DNA of 64,000 nt from Cloeon dipterum (taxonomy: Eukaryota; Arthropoda; Insecta; Ephemeroptera; Baetidae), in assembly GCF_949628265.1 (NCBI RefSeq), contig NC_088790.1:8498545-8562544 (forward strand), read 5' to 3'. The notes beneath the pieces were generated by a model. It worked only from the letters and a program-made list of their open reading frames with translations. It did not search any database and was not told the DNA's origin. Made by a program: the position numbers and the translations under genes. Within the stretch, counting starts at the first letter, position 1, and every line of letters starts with the position of its first letter. Shown here in pieces: positions 50,272 to 62,400 of this stretch.

Positions 50272-52692
50272 ATGCCTCCAGTTATCCCTGTCAAGTCACT
50301 GTACTCGATCGTCCTTGACAAGGTGACAAGCACTCTATACCATTCAGCAGCGACCGGGAATTTCAATTCAGATGATGTTCGCAAGTACTTGCTTCGCGTG
50401 CTGCATTCAGGAATTCGGCAAGATCTGATTTCCTCTGCCACCAAGAAGTACAAGGCTGACACGGGCACTGTCCGATTCAGCACGGCGTGCAAGTACAACA
50501 CGTACAAGTTGTTTGACCTCATCGGTCTGGTGCTTGACTCGACCATCAGACGCTTGCACCCTATCGACCAGGACAGTTTCCTCTGGATCAATGAGTGTCA
50601 CGAGCTCTTTTCCTGTTTGGAAAACTGCCAGGCTGTCGGACTAGAGGAACTGAGCGTCCGCGTGCGGATCAACCCACGTCACGATCTCGAATTTGTATCC
50701 ATCATGAACACCACCTTCCACAGGGTTCTGTACAAAATGACAAACCTGCGAGTGTTGATTTTACGGAGCATCTGCGACAACGAGATGCTGCGACTCATCG
50801 GTGAGCACTGTCCCAAATTGGAGCACTTGGACATGACGTCCTCTTGGCTAGTGGATGACAGAGGAATCAGGCACTTGCTGCTGAAAAATCCCATGTCATT
50901 TTACGAAAATGATTACTCAACGAGTGCAGATTGCGAGAAAACAGCGTGCTGCGCTCATTTAAAAGTGAGATTTTAGCTATATTTACACGCATTATTAAAC
51001 CAGCGATATTTCAGGTTGTTCGGATTCAAGACACAAACACAACAGAGCTTGGAGTCATAATGCTGCTGCTGTTCATACCGCAGCTACGCTCCCTTGGAGG
51101 CTTCATTTACTACAGAAATGTGGGTGATGCCATCCTGTCTCTGCTAGACTGGAAGCCATCCTTGTTCTTAAGACTGACAGACCTTTGGGACACCCACCTA
51201 CCCGATGGCAAGTCCGAGAAGCTGATTTACGCTTTGCCTGGCCTCCAGAGTTTGTACACCAGAGGGACATACCTGCCGAGGATTTCAGCCTGGAAGTTTT
51301 TGACATCGCTCACCATCGACTTTGACTTCCGAGACTTTGGAGCGCTCTTAGAAGATTTTCTCGCCGTTTGCGGGCCTCGCTTGCAGAAGCTTGCTATTGT
51401 TGATCAGGTTTGTTTTAGGTTCTAATTTATATTCTTTTTTTATTCTTGCATTGGTCAATACAATAAAATTACATTAAATATGAAGATTTAAAAATGGATA
51501 TTTTTCTTCATTTAATTTTTATTTCTCCAAACAATTCATGATTTTTTTTATCATGCAGCTTAAAATATAAGTAAACAAATATAAATCATCTGGGAGAAAT
51601 AAGGCATTATTTGTAGCATTTGCGATCAAATTGAAGAAACTAATGATTAAAATAGCAGCGAAATTTGCTTCTACTAATCTAACCACTCGTCATACCACAA
51701 CTTATCCATTTCATATGAAACATTCAAGTATTTTATATTTATTCAATCTTAAAGACTCATTCAAAATTCAAAGAAAAATGAATAATTACAAAATATTCTT
51801 GAAAAATTTAACAGCTCGTGATATGATTGTAAATTTAAATTTTGTTTTCAGCAATTTTTTCATAAATTGCACGAGGTTTAATTAAATCTGCAAATAACAA
51901 AGCAAAGAAGAATTTCGTGAAACTCACAAAAATATTCAACTACAACTTTAGAAGTTTTACTCTGCAACTTAAGTTTTCTCTGCATGAAATCTTCATATAG
52001 TTTCAACAAATATTTAAAAAGAAAATCATTTTTCCAAGTACTCTTAATTAAGCATGCAGAAAAGAAATCCGATGATCTAGTGGTGTTTTTCTGGCACTCA
52101 GGTCCATGCGATGAACTTGGAATCCATGTGCCAACTGTGCCCAGCGCTGACAGAGCTAACGGCAAAAATTTGCTGCGACATAAAAGACGGAAGGTGGAGA
52201 ATGAGCCCAAAATCAAGAATGCCTCTACTCAAAATTGCGAAAGTGCGCCTGGAAACCGCTGAAGTTCTCCCTGCGCTGCTCTTGTGCACGCCTGAGTTGA
52301 CAAACCTGGAAATTTTCTACGAGCAGGATGGTACTTCGCCTGACCTGGACGACGTGATCCTCTCCCAAGCTCTGCAGTCTGCAAAGCACGCGGCGGACCC
52401 ACCATGTTTAGAGGTGAGTTGTTGCTTTTAAATTACATTGAAAAACCAATACTATCTCTTCTTGCTGCAGTTGTTGTACATCAGGACAGAAAGCTCGCTT
52501 GGGTGGCTTGGTTTGATGGATTTACTGACGTTCTGTCCTAACTTGAAGTGCGTTGGCGACCTATATCATTGGTCGGCGCTAGACAAAACAAGTCTAGAGC
52601 AGCTGGAGGAGTTAACGATCATCAGAAATTGGAATTTAACCATCCTGTTTCAAGGCGTGAGGCTCTCAGCAGGTAACTTTTTGAAAATGTAA
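50272..52692 (+). CDS. Leucine-rich-repeat protein of unknown function
   Basis: Four coding exons: 50272-50964, 51015-51407, 52102-52413, 52471-52692, all joined in phase 0, giving 539 residues. ATG 50272 is the first ATG after the acceptor at 50255 and has A at -3. Residues about 145-215 (NLRVLILRSICDNEMLRLIG, then HCPKLEHLDM) and about 330-450 (LCPALTELTAKICCDIKD, then TPELTNLEIF) are LRRs of the RNI/AMN1 type seen in F-box-LRR proteins. No clear F-box is visible at the N terminus. The 3' end is uncertain: the stop used is TAA at 52690, but a possible donor (G/GTAACT at 52673) could lead to a further exon I did not find. It shares its promoter region with faf. I cannot assign a family member or function. 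Confidence 0.72.
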
Positions 52693-53638
52693 ATTTCACC
52701 CAGTTGAATGGCAAGGAAGAAATTTGTGGTTTATAAATTTGACTCTTGAATTTGTAAGGCTGGAATATGTAATGCGAGAAGACTTAAAATAAGGTTAAAT
52801 TTAGGACGTTTGAAAGAGGTATGACCCTTTTGGCACCAAAATTATTGTAATGAAAAGACTTGAAAATATTTATCATACATAATGTTTAGCAATTAACACT
52901 AAGCAATAGAAGCAATAGCATACTACATATATTTTGGATGAAGGAAAGAGTGTTTGGTAAAAATTACTTGTGCCATTTTGGTTTTCGGGTATTTATCGGA
53001 GATGCATATTTATACACTAGAACCGGAATTTTATTTTATTGATCTCTTGAGTGTCAAGGTCTAGAAATTTGTTTTATTTTTCTTTGCGAGGTACTTGACA
53101 AATAAGTTTGGCGTGTGTCTTTTTAAAGTTTAAATGTTAAAAATAAGATTTTCAGGTACCTGTATTATTATACACTAACATAATTATTATGCAGCAATTA
53201 AATGTTCGTTTTTGTTTAGTGCATGTTGATTTTTACATTAATGCAATGGATGCAAATAACAATACTAACACGAAGCATGAAGAACGTGGATTGCACACAT
53301 GATTATTTGAATAAGAGGAAATCAGAATTTAAGACATTACAGTGGTTTTAGAGTGTGACATTTATTGTCCTTTTATAAAAAGCATAATTACTAACGCCTT
53401 ATAAGGCAAATTCAATCTATAAGGGATGTAACAATTAACGAACCTTGTAAAAGAAAATTTGTCACTTTAAGTGTGTGTTTTAGAATAAGTCTTTGTTTTT
53501 TTATCAAACATTTTTTGAAAATAGTGTAATTTATTGTGTGATAACAGAGGAGAATGAGTTTAATTAATTAAGACTGATATACTTGTGATGTATTTTTTCT
53601 TCAATATTTCGCGAGATAAGAATTTTATGTATATAATG

Positions 53639-53644
53639 AATAAA
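53639..53644 (+). terminator. Poly(A) signal AATAAA, possibly the LRR gene
   Basis: Canonical hexamer about 950 nt downstream of the LRR stop. Assignment depends on whether that gene has a long 3' UTR. Confidence 0.35.
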
Positions 53645-53811
53645 TATTTGTCTTTTCTTCAATACCAAAATCCTGTGATTTTATTTGTCATTACAGAGTA
53701 CAAAATTCGGTAAAACAGTCCTGGCCTAAAATTATTACTTGATCGTCTTAAATAAAATTCAAAAAATAATAACAGAAAGCTGATCAGAGCTTTAAAGAAC
53801 TATAGAGTATT

Positions 53812-53817
53812 TTTATT
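53812..53817 (-). terminator. Poly(A) signal AATAAA for UXS1
   Basis: Canonical hexamer on the minus strand, about 240 nt after the UXS1 stop codon. Confidence 0.5.
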
Positions 53818-54052
53818 TGTGATGCTAAAGAATCGACGCTATGGCCAATCTCATTGGCCAATCCTGCATTAAAAAGAGAAGGACTACAGCAGAGCAAATG
53901 GCTACATCATTGTTAATAAAAGATTCCAAGGGTAAATAAGGTAAATGTTAAGATTTCACAGTCTTCCTCGCAACACATGTTAACTCCAATAAGAGGATGA
54001 AGGTAGTAAAAAAGCATCTGTGCGTTCTGTTCACAAACAATGTAACACAACA

Positions 54053-56279
54053 CTAGGAGTTTGGCACACCATTGTCAGGCTGAAAAACATTGCGCTCACT
54101 ATGCCTCGATCTCTTTAACTCATTCTTGAAATACTCAACAGTTCTCTTTAGTCCTACTTCCAGGGGAACCTATATTTAAAGGGCCGTGTTTTGCAGTGGT
54201 TATAATTAGCATTCAAGGATTATTACCTTTGGTTCCCAGTTTAAGTATCGTTTGGCTCTTGAAATGTCAGGCCTGCGCCTTTGAGGGTCATCTTCAACAG
54301 CAGCCACTAATTTTATCTCACTACTACCGCCAACGAGGTTCTTGATAATCACAGCAAAATCTGTTTCACAGGCGAAAGATAGAAATGTGAGTGCTGATTG
54401 TGAAGAGTATTCAACGTGGAAAAAATCGGTTAATTACCCATGAAATAGCACAACAGATAACATAGAACATAAAAAATAATTATTCCTCGACTCTTTCAAT
54501 CAAAGCGAGGACAGGTCCAAGTTTTTATGCTGCGTTTGCAGAGTTAAAAATAACCCTAACATTTAAAACAAACACAAGTTGTGCTACTTTCTCTGAAATG
54601 CTGTGCATGCTAAATGTTGAAATAATGTTAAGCAAACAAACTTTTTTCCTAACTGATATCATTTTCAACCTTTCAAGTAATCCGTGTGCTAATAAGTTGC
54701 AAATATTTTAAATTAGGAAAGAATGAAAAAACATGATTATATTATAGTACCTTTGATAGTCCTTTCAATCGGATTCCCTAAATTAACTGGTTTGGTCATA
54801 TTTGATTCCATCAGGCTGATTAATCCATCAACAAGATCAGACACATATTGGAACGACCTTGTCTGCGTTCCAGGTCCATAAACCTGCAAAGTACACGTTT
54901 ACTTTCAACATAGCTATGAATTTATTGAACGCCTACTGTAATTGTTTCGTTTTTAAGTGCCTGAAGAATGAAGTTGGACACAACCCTGCCGTCATTCATA
55001 TGCATCCTTGGCCCGTAAGTGTTGAAAATACGAGCAACTCGAACGCTGACATTTTCTTGTCCCATATACGCATAACTCAGGGTTTCCGCCACTCTTTTCC
55101 CCTCGTCATAGCAAGCTCTGGGGCCTGATACTCATATTAAGAAAAATATTAGAGTTTAAGATATTATACTAGCCTATAGGGTTGACGTGTCCCCAGTAGG
55201 TCTCTGACTGAGGGTGTTCCTCAGGGTCGCCATACACTTCCGAAGTGCTGGCAATGAGAACTCTTGCACCAACTCTTTTAGCTAGGCCTGTTAAAAAGGT
55301 TCAGTCAACCTGGTTCTAAAACTTATATTTTCAGCTTGCCTAGGACATTGATGGTGCCTAAGGTATTGGTCTTTATGGTCTTCACAGGGTTAAACATGTA
55401 ATGGGGTGGGGAAGCTGGGCTAGCAAGGTGATAAATTTGGTCCACCTCGATGTACAGTGGTCGAACTATGTCATGATGGATCAGTTCAAAATTCTCATGA
55501 CCAAGCCAGTGCTCAATGTTTCGTTTGCGGCCAGTGAAAAAATTGTCTGCGACTGTCACTTCATGGCCAGCAAGCATGAGTCTGTCGACTAAGTGCGATC
55601 CGACAAATCCAGCACCTCCAGTAACCTGCAAAAATATAAAAATGTGTTTTATTATATTCAAAGGTGTCAAATTTCTTTTACTAATATTCTTTTCCTATCA
55701 AAGGGGCGAAAGTCGACAACTGGAAATTGTTTGGGAAGTCTTTTCTCTAACTCCATCAGTTTGGTCTGTAGCTCGTTGATTTTTAGTTTGGCCTCTTCCA
55801 GGTCGTTTTTGTCGGCTTCATGCCCATCAAGTACTTCATTTTTCCTCGTTTCAGAAAGATCATTATGAGGAGCCTCTAAGGCCATCATGTACTGCGGCCC
55901 ATGTCGACTCTGTTTCAGGTTAACTTTCACCTCTCCCAGAGCATCATCAAGATCGTCGTGAACATCTACAGCAACTTGGCTGTTTGTCCATTGAATGTAG
56001 AAAATTAAAACTGAAAAAAGATAGAAGAAAGAGTTAAGTATTAGAGAGGTATGTATTTCACGAAGAGCTTGCTAATTAATTATCAAAATTAATTCCTGTT
56101 TCTCGTGCTAGCAAAAAAATGTTGTAATTTATATCATTCAGAGGAATGCAACTATAAAGCTATAATTAATGAAGCTTTATGTTAAGATAAAAACTGATTA
56201 TTTATTACGTACCGACAAAAACGCATGTGGAAACTGCCATTATTCGTCTCATCTGGCGTCTGATAAAGCCGCTGTTCAT
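54053..56279 (-). CDS. UXS1: UDP-glucuronic acid decarboxylase (UDP-xylose synthase)
   Basis: Converts UDP-glucuronate to UDP-xylose in the ER/Golgi, supplying xylose for the glycosaminoglycan linker. Eight coding exons: 56279-56213, 56010-55682, 55625-55340, 55287-55174, 55124-54937, 54883-54751, 54360-54227, 54169-54053; total 1,368 nt, 455 residues (human UXS1 420). A type II membrane anchor occupies about residues 13-28, followed by a stem with a predicted coiled coil ([18 protein letters not shown]). The NAD-binding Rossmann motif is [11 protein letters not shown]. The short-chain dehydrogenase pair YXXXK appears as ACYDEGKR. Conserved [25 protein letters not shown] and [16 protein letters not shown] are present. 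The introns after exons 3 and 4 (52 and 49 bp) begin with GC, not GT. The gene converges with the LRR gene and diverges from the DNAJB9-like pair. Confidence 0.95.
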
Positions 56280-57417
56280 GCTCGAACACTTTCCTTGCCT
56301 ACATCACTAATATTTCAGAGAAGAGAACGCTGGCACTAAAAGTGTCTCTCGCCAAATATTTGAGGAGTAGGGAAGGCAATCAATCCAAATAACGATAATG
56401 ACCAGGATGTCACGCCAAAACTGTGGGTAAGCCGAATATCTTTACTGTTATGATGAGATTTAAATGTTTTGTTCCAACCACATCCAGGTCGGTCGCGTCT
56501 CATCAGCTGATCTGCAAACACATAGCTAACAGCTGGAGGCGTGGTAGAATTTCGTCCTAAGAGACGTCCAATCACAATCCAGATCGTTCTAATGAACCAA
56601 TGAAACGCTTTGCTAACTTTTTTCTACATGGTTTGGTAGATAGGTTCACTTTTTTGCATTTTAATGGAATTTTGTTTCAACTTTTTGTATTTTGCGGCTC
56701 ACCAAACATTTTTTACTGTATTTAACTCAAAGATATGGAAGCAAAGCACAATGAACAAAAACTAAAACAAACAGTCATGCTAGGGGCTAAGGCTAAATTC
56801 CAATAGTAGCACATTACGTGGATCCTTCGCATCAGATCACATCACGTCTACAACAAGAGGCGGGGCTAACAGCTGAACTGAACTGAACGCATTTTTATAA
56901 TTTAGGACATTCAGAAAGTGCGAGAAAGTGAAATTGTAGCTCGCCACTCCAGCCTCCAACCTGGTGCTCTTGTGATTATTATAGTTCAAGTAAGAATTTA
57001 TTATTTGTTCAATTATGTGTTTACAATTATGTAATGTATTTGGCGCATCGCAATATTTTTTTCTGAAGGATAGTAGAAAAGTGAAAGGCTTTGTTGGATT
57101 TCTTCACATTTTAGCACTTTGGTTGAAACCTTTTGGTGGTCCTATGATCTCTCAATATGGTCACGATTGTGTATTTGACTTGAGCATTAACACAATTTAT
57201 GTAGTACTGTTGCTAATTGTTATAAAAAGAAATATGTATTATCATAAAAAGGAATGCGCTAAGTAATAATACATAATGTAATAAATAAAGCACGTCACGC
57301 AGATACCTTTCACTATGTACATAATATTACATAATTTATTCTATTTTTAAAATTTTAAAAGATTGTTTTTTATTTGTTACAGTATTATGGACGTCTAACA
57401 TTAAACTAATTGCCACA
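56280..57417. promoter_or_regulatory. Divergent promoter region of UXS1 and the DNAJB9-like gene
   Basis: The two ATGs are 1.14 kb apart. ACGTG at 56816-56820 and CACGT at 56843-56847 are cores of ER-stress elements (XBP1/ATF6), and CCAAT lies at about 56800. A donor CAA/GTAAGA after 56989 and an acceptor TTGTTACAG before 57383 suggest a spliced 5' UTR for the DnaJ gene. A four-codon uORF (ATG GAC GTC TAA) starts at 57387. Confidence 0.45.
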
Positions 57418-58256
57418 ATGAAGTACAAAAATTTGTTAACTAAAGCAGCCTGGTTGTCAGTGGCTTTATTTCTATTGACATTTGACTCGATTGAGGCTGC
57501 AAAAAAGAAGGATTACTACGAAGTTCTGGGAGTGAAGAAGAACGCCACCGAAAAGGAGATCAAAAAGGCTTTCAGGAAATTAGCCATCAAGTACCACCCT
57601 GACAAGAACAAGGCCAAGAATGCAAATGAAAAGTTTCAGGAAATATCTGCTGGTAAGGAATAAAATTATTATACCTCTCGATTAGGAACAGATTATTTAA
57701 TTTTATTACAACTTTTTAGCGTACAATGTACTCTCTGATGCGGACAAAAGGAAGAAGTATGACTTAATGGGTGATGAAGATTTCCCTCGACCTGGAGGAG
57801 GACAGCAATTCCATGGCGGGAACTTTAACTTCAATTTTGATGACATGTTTTCTCATTTTGATCAGCACTTCACTTCTCACCAACAGTTCCAGCACTCTGG
57901 AGGTGGCTTTGAAAATCACTTCAAGTTTGAAGACTTCTTCGAAGAGGTAGAAACCCTCACTACCCCTCACTCAGTCAAAATTTAATTTCCTACTTTTCTT
58001 TCAGCCTCAGCACGAGCAGTTCTTCGGAAGCCACTTTGATTTTGAGCCGCACACGTTTGCCGATGGTTCCTCTTTCTTTGGCTCGCACTTTGGCAATCAC
58101 CACAGCAGCCACTCCCACGCGAGTTCTCAAAAGAAAGGAAACCACTTCTCTAGTCATGCATCAGTGCACCATTCAGGTGACTCAAGAGGTCAGTCTTGCC
58201 GCACAGTTACTCAGAGGATTGGAAATACTATAACTCAGTACACTGAATGCTCCTAA
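57418..58256 (+). CDS. DNAJB9: ER J-domain co-chaperone, DNAJB9/ERdj4-like (copy A)
   Basis: ER-lumenal Hsp40 that stimulates BiP ATPase through its J domain and acts in protein quality control and the unfolded protein response (family knowledge). Three coding exons: 57418-57652, 57720-57946, 58005-58256; 714 nt, 237 residues (human DNAJB9 223). A signal peptide (about residues 1-27, cleaved near DSIEA/AKKK) is followed by the J domain [10 protein letters not shown] to YDLMGDED with HPD intact in YHPDKNKA. A His/Phe/Gly-rich region follows, then the family C terminus [19 protein letters not shown]. The first AATAAA downstream is at 58445-58450. The preceding ATG at 57387 forms only a tiny uORF. 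It lies next to a diverged tandem copy. Confidence 0.93.
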
Positions 58257-58444
58257 TACAATCAGTGTGGACTGTATGAAGGCTGAGATAAGTCTGTGAA
58301 CAAAATTGATCTGCAAATGATTTGTGATATGTGCTTGGAGGATATGGAATTGTTTTTGTAAATAATTACCCCTTGTTAAAGTGCGTAACGTAGCTCAATA
58401 TAATTAAAACCTGACTAATCACAATGTCGTTAACTGTTTTCAAT

Positions 58445-58450
58445 AATAAA
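58445..58450 (+). terminator. DNAJB9: Poly(A) signal AATAAA, DNAJB9-like copy A
   Basis: Canonical hexamer about 190 nt after the stop of copy A and before the start of copy B. Confidence 0.55.
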
Positions 58451-58639
58451 AATATTATATTTCTTTCAAAACTTATTAGGTGGTATCATTTCTGATGCAT
58501 TCCCACCATCAAATTTTAACTCGCTTGCAGGGGGGATCGCGTTTTTGTTATCAGACATACCTTCATTTCGACAGTGAGTCGTCATATGGGAAGCCACCTG
58601 CGCTAGCAGGAAAACGCTGGAAATTTATTAATTTTCAAA

Positions 58640-59452
58640 ATGAGGTTTGTGCAGAGCTTAATAATTTTTTATTGTTAATCAAATGCACACGCTCAAAAAT
58701 GCAATATTTTAAGAACGATTTTTTACAGGACAACGATTTTAGCAAACTTTTTTCTTTGTGCTGTGCAACTCACCCTGGTGATTGCGATGAGACGAGACTT
58801 GTACGAAATACTAGGAGTGAAATCTGACGCGTCATCAAGTGAAATTAAGCGGGCTTTCCGGAAAATGGCCCTGCGATATCATCCTGACAAGAACAAGGCG
58901 ACTGACGCTACTGAGAAGTTTTTTGAGCTATCTGAAGGTCAGGGCCATGAGTTTTAGTAATGCGGGTTTAATTTGCAAAATTGACTTTGATATAGCATTT
59001 GACATTTTGATAAATCCTGAACTGAGGAGGAAGTATGACTCGGGAGACTATGGACCAAAAGTTGAGGAGCAGCACACTTATCAGGGTGATAATTTCAAAT
59101 TCACCCCAAACGATTTCTTCGCAAAACATTTTGAGAAGCACATGGAGCAGCAATTAAATAATCCTCACCTTTCGCCCTCAATGAGAAATGTGTGTTCTAA
59201 TGCGTGTGATTATACCTGAAAATTTTTAATTTGCTCAACTTGCTATAGAGTTTGAAAGAGCACTTGCTGAAGCATTATGAATCGCTAAAGAAGGCACAGC
59301 AAGAGGTGAAAAAAGCAAGTATTCACCACGTGCATCATAATGTCGCCAGTGTTGAAAATACTGTCACATCGAATGATCCAAATTTGAAGTGCGAAACAAT
59401 CACCACAAAAGTAGGCGATTCTATAACAAAGACAACAAGTTGCAAATCCTAA
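58640..59452 (+). CDS. ER J-domain protein, DNAJB9-like (copy B)
   Basis: Tandem paralogue of the preceding gene. Coding exons: 58640-58644, 58729-58937, 58996-59189, 59249-59452; 612 nt, 203 residues. The first coding exon has only ATG plus two bases, and joining it to exon 2 gives a hydrophobic signal peptide ([13 protein letters not shown]). The J domain follows at once ([20 protein letters not shown]), with HPD in [10 protein letters not shown] and YDSGDYG. The middle is shorter and lacks the His/Phe/Gly run of copy A. The end, [18 protein letters not shown], is clearly related to copy A. The donors GTCAGG (58938) and GTGTGT (59190) are weak, so these junctions rest mainly on phase and homology to copy A. 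An alternative start, ATG at 58787 in exon 2, would give a cytosolic J protein. Probably expressed, but diverging faster than copy A. Confidence 0.8.
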
Positions 59453-62400
59453 ATTTTCGGACCAATAATATCTTTCATTTAGATAATTTTTTATATGTTT
59501 GCCTTCATTTAATTTATAAATGCACATACAGCCCACTCGTGAAAGTGGTGATTTTATGTTGTTGTGTGCCACGATACGAATCACTATCTACTGTGTACGT
59601 GTAAGACCTAAAGAGACCGTCAACGACAGAATGAAATGATAAAGTTTACGAGTTGAGTATGCAACCTGTTTAACTTATAAATCAAGCCAGTTGCATATGC
59701 TAAAACTTTTAAATCAAAAATGTCATCTCATGCAAAGGATACGCAAGATGATCATGCATTGTGTTTAGTCAACTTTTTAACGATATAAATATAAAATACA
59801 TACAAATCAAACAGTGCAGAATTTTATTAATGACCTTAAATTCCACTAATCCCTCAAAAATTGCGTGCACCTATGCGATATGTAAATCCAAGCATTGTTT
59901 GGGCCAATATGCGCCTAAGTTTGACTCTTTGTATATAGCAATAATAATGTGTTCATTCGGATCTGTGAGGATTGCTTTCGGCAGTCCGAACTCGCTCTTT
60001 TTGGTTTGCTCCTTTCCAGAAAGCGTGAATGAATTTAACGAGACGAATGTCTTTTGCGTATTATCAGTAAAAGACCCCGGTGTGTTGGGGGGGGGGGCAA
60101 TAATACGAGCTGGGCTTCCTTGAATGAGGCCCGTGCACCCAATGTTATCTGTTCAAAATACAATAATTGGAACATGACGTTTCCGCTCGCATTGTTAAGG
60201 CATTGCGACTTTAGGGATAAATGTGTTGCGTTTATATAAAAGACCTCGTGTGGGGAGGCGAAAAGATGGCAAAAGCTCCTCTCCTGCCACTCGGGGCCCC
60301 ATGTTAACCGCTCGACGATGGTATTTGGACTGGTACGTGAGCTCTATATGTCCATGGAGTGTGTTGAGCAGAGGTTTAAAAAAAGTGGAAATGAAATATA
60401 AGATTGTTGCTTTTCTTTAAAATCTAGATAAATTTTGTATCAATTATATCTGCTTGTTTTTTTCTACATTATTTTCTGATCTTGAAATGATCTTTTTCCT
60501 CTCTTTTTTTATGTTGGGTAGCAATTGTCAGGTAGGATAATTTATTTCCATCCATCATTATAATTGAGCTTTTATTGACTTAAATTAACACAATGCACGC
60601 ATAGAAAAATTCCATTGAAGGAGCTGAGGTATTTCATTGAAGCGCCGTAATGATTAATTAAACAGCATAAGTAGATAAACTAGATGTGCAGTTAGTGTCT
60701 TGTTCCCACGAAGAATATGCGGCGAATTTCCTTTCATACCGCGTTACTGCTCTTCTCACACGTAGTCGAGCATAATCAAACGCAAATCTATGAATTCATT
60801 TTGCAGGGAAAATGCACCGCACGCATCGCATCATTCCCGATCGGCGGCGCAGGGAAAGAATGTGGTCAATCGGCTGGCCAGCCGCGCGGAGAGCGAACGA
60901 GTTGACTGAGTCACGTTATGTGCAGTTATCCGCTCTCGCGATTATCGTAAAACGCGCAGACGACCGACCGACTGCCACGATATGTGCCATTTGACACATA
61001 ATATTATTGTTGTCGTCCTCCACTTGGAAGTTAATTATTTGTACGTACACGCTGGAAAGAGAGAGAGAGAAAGAATAAAAGCAGAGAATTATTTGCCGGT
61101 GCACAAATCTAACTTGACGGCTCCGAACAGCAGAAAATCGACCGCGTAACGGGTAAGACGTTGTCTGCGTTCGGCTTCCCCGTGTGTGCAATGCACTTAT
61201 TATTGGACGTATCCGGTATTGAGAAACGGCAAAAGTTTTCGAGAGAGTGTAATATGCTTGAGCCTTTTGTCACGAGATAGTTTGATGTCCTCCAAGTCAA
61301 TAAATTTAATCACGCATCAGGCACACTAATCAAATGAATGAGCAGAACCTGATTAAAATTCATAGCAAGAACCAAGCTGGTCAATGCGTTAAGAGCGATT
61401 TAGTTATCGTCAAATTTAGAAAAAAATAAAAAAATTTCTATGTTATCTTCCAGTGAATTGGAATTATGTTTAAATTTCAATTCAGGTTTTTCTCTCCAAA
61501 AAAGACATCACAGTTCACAATTTCAATGATAGGGGAACGTTTCCAATTTCAGAAGAAATTAAAGTCACTCATTGAGTATCCTTTTACTGTCGCACATTTT
61601 ATTATAATCATATTGGTCAGGAAAACATAGATAAAACATAAGATGGGCTGTAAAAATGAAAAATTGAATACCAAAAATTTAGCTCACTCGTTCTTGAATT
61701 AGAGCCTGCCCCTGTAGTAAGCGCTCATCACCAGCAAAACAAAGTCCACACCACAGATTTGATTACAGAGGGAAATGAATCAACAATTGACTGCAAAAGC
61801 TCATAAGCACAATCAAAATGAGAAGAAATAACAAATCTTTCAATAAATCTCGGCTGTGTCAGATTGAATTTGCTGCTCTTGGGCTCGTATTTAAAAATCG
61901 CAATAGAAAAAAATATAAATGAAGCGACCATCTGGACCGCCCATTTGAAAGTGTGATGTTAGATTAAAGATCAGTGAAGATTTATTTTGGTTGACCACAA
62001 CGCGCAATTGCAGTGGCCAGTTTTTCATCTCAGGCCTTCTGCCCTCTATTCATCCGTGGATGCAAGTGCGAGTTAGGGAAAAGTGTGTTGATTGCGGATC
62101 ACCGCAAGTGAGAGGCGATATTTTCTCGCGTTTAAATACAAACACGCACGCTGGTATGTGAGGCGATTTAATGAGTACGTGAGTGTAGTGCGCCGAGCAT
62201 TATTTTAGCATCGCACTCACGTCGCTGGCTTTATCGGATGCAGAAGAGATGCTGGTCAGTCCGTCTTCGCAGCTTAGTGTGTCACACACGCGCGGAGCAC
62301 GCTTAATATAACGACAGTTTGATGGCATCTGCCAAGCAAATCGCCAAGACTGCCATCAGCAAATTAGAAAGCATTTCGTCGTGTGGTTACCTCAATTCTT

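Larger units (their letters stand above)
52693..54052. other. Convergent region between the LRR gene and UXS1
   Basis: AT-rich, with no coding exon recognised. Plus-strand AATAAA at 53639-53644 may end the LRR transcript. Minus-strand AATAAA (plus TTTATT at 53812-53817) may end UXS1. The two 3' ends would then lie within about 200 bp of each other. Confidence 0.5.

Noticed and set aside
53155..53181. Possible extra terminal exon of the LRR gene after TTTTCAG at 53155
   Set aside because: It would add only a few codons before a stop, and nothing in the sequence favours it over the simple stop at 52690.
54859..55128. 89-codon plus-strand frame
   Set aside because: It is antisense to UXS1 exons 5 and 6, which are strongly supported.
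59761..60123. 120-codon plus-strand frame right of the DnaJ genes
   Set aside because: It begins without ATG, runs through a poly-G tract and has no recognisable domain.
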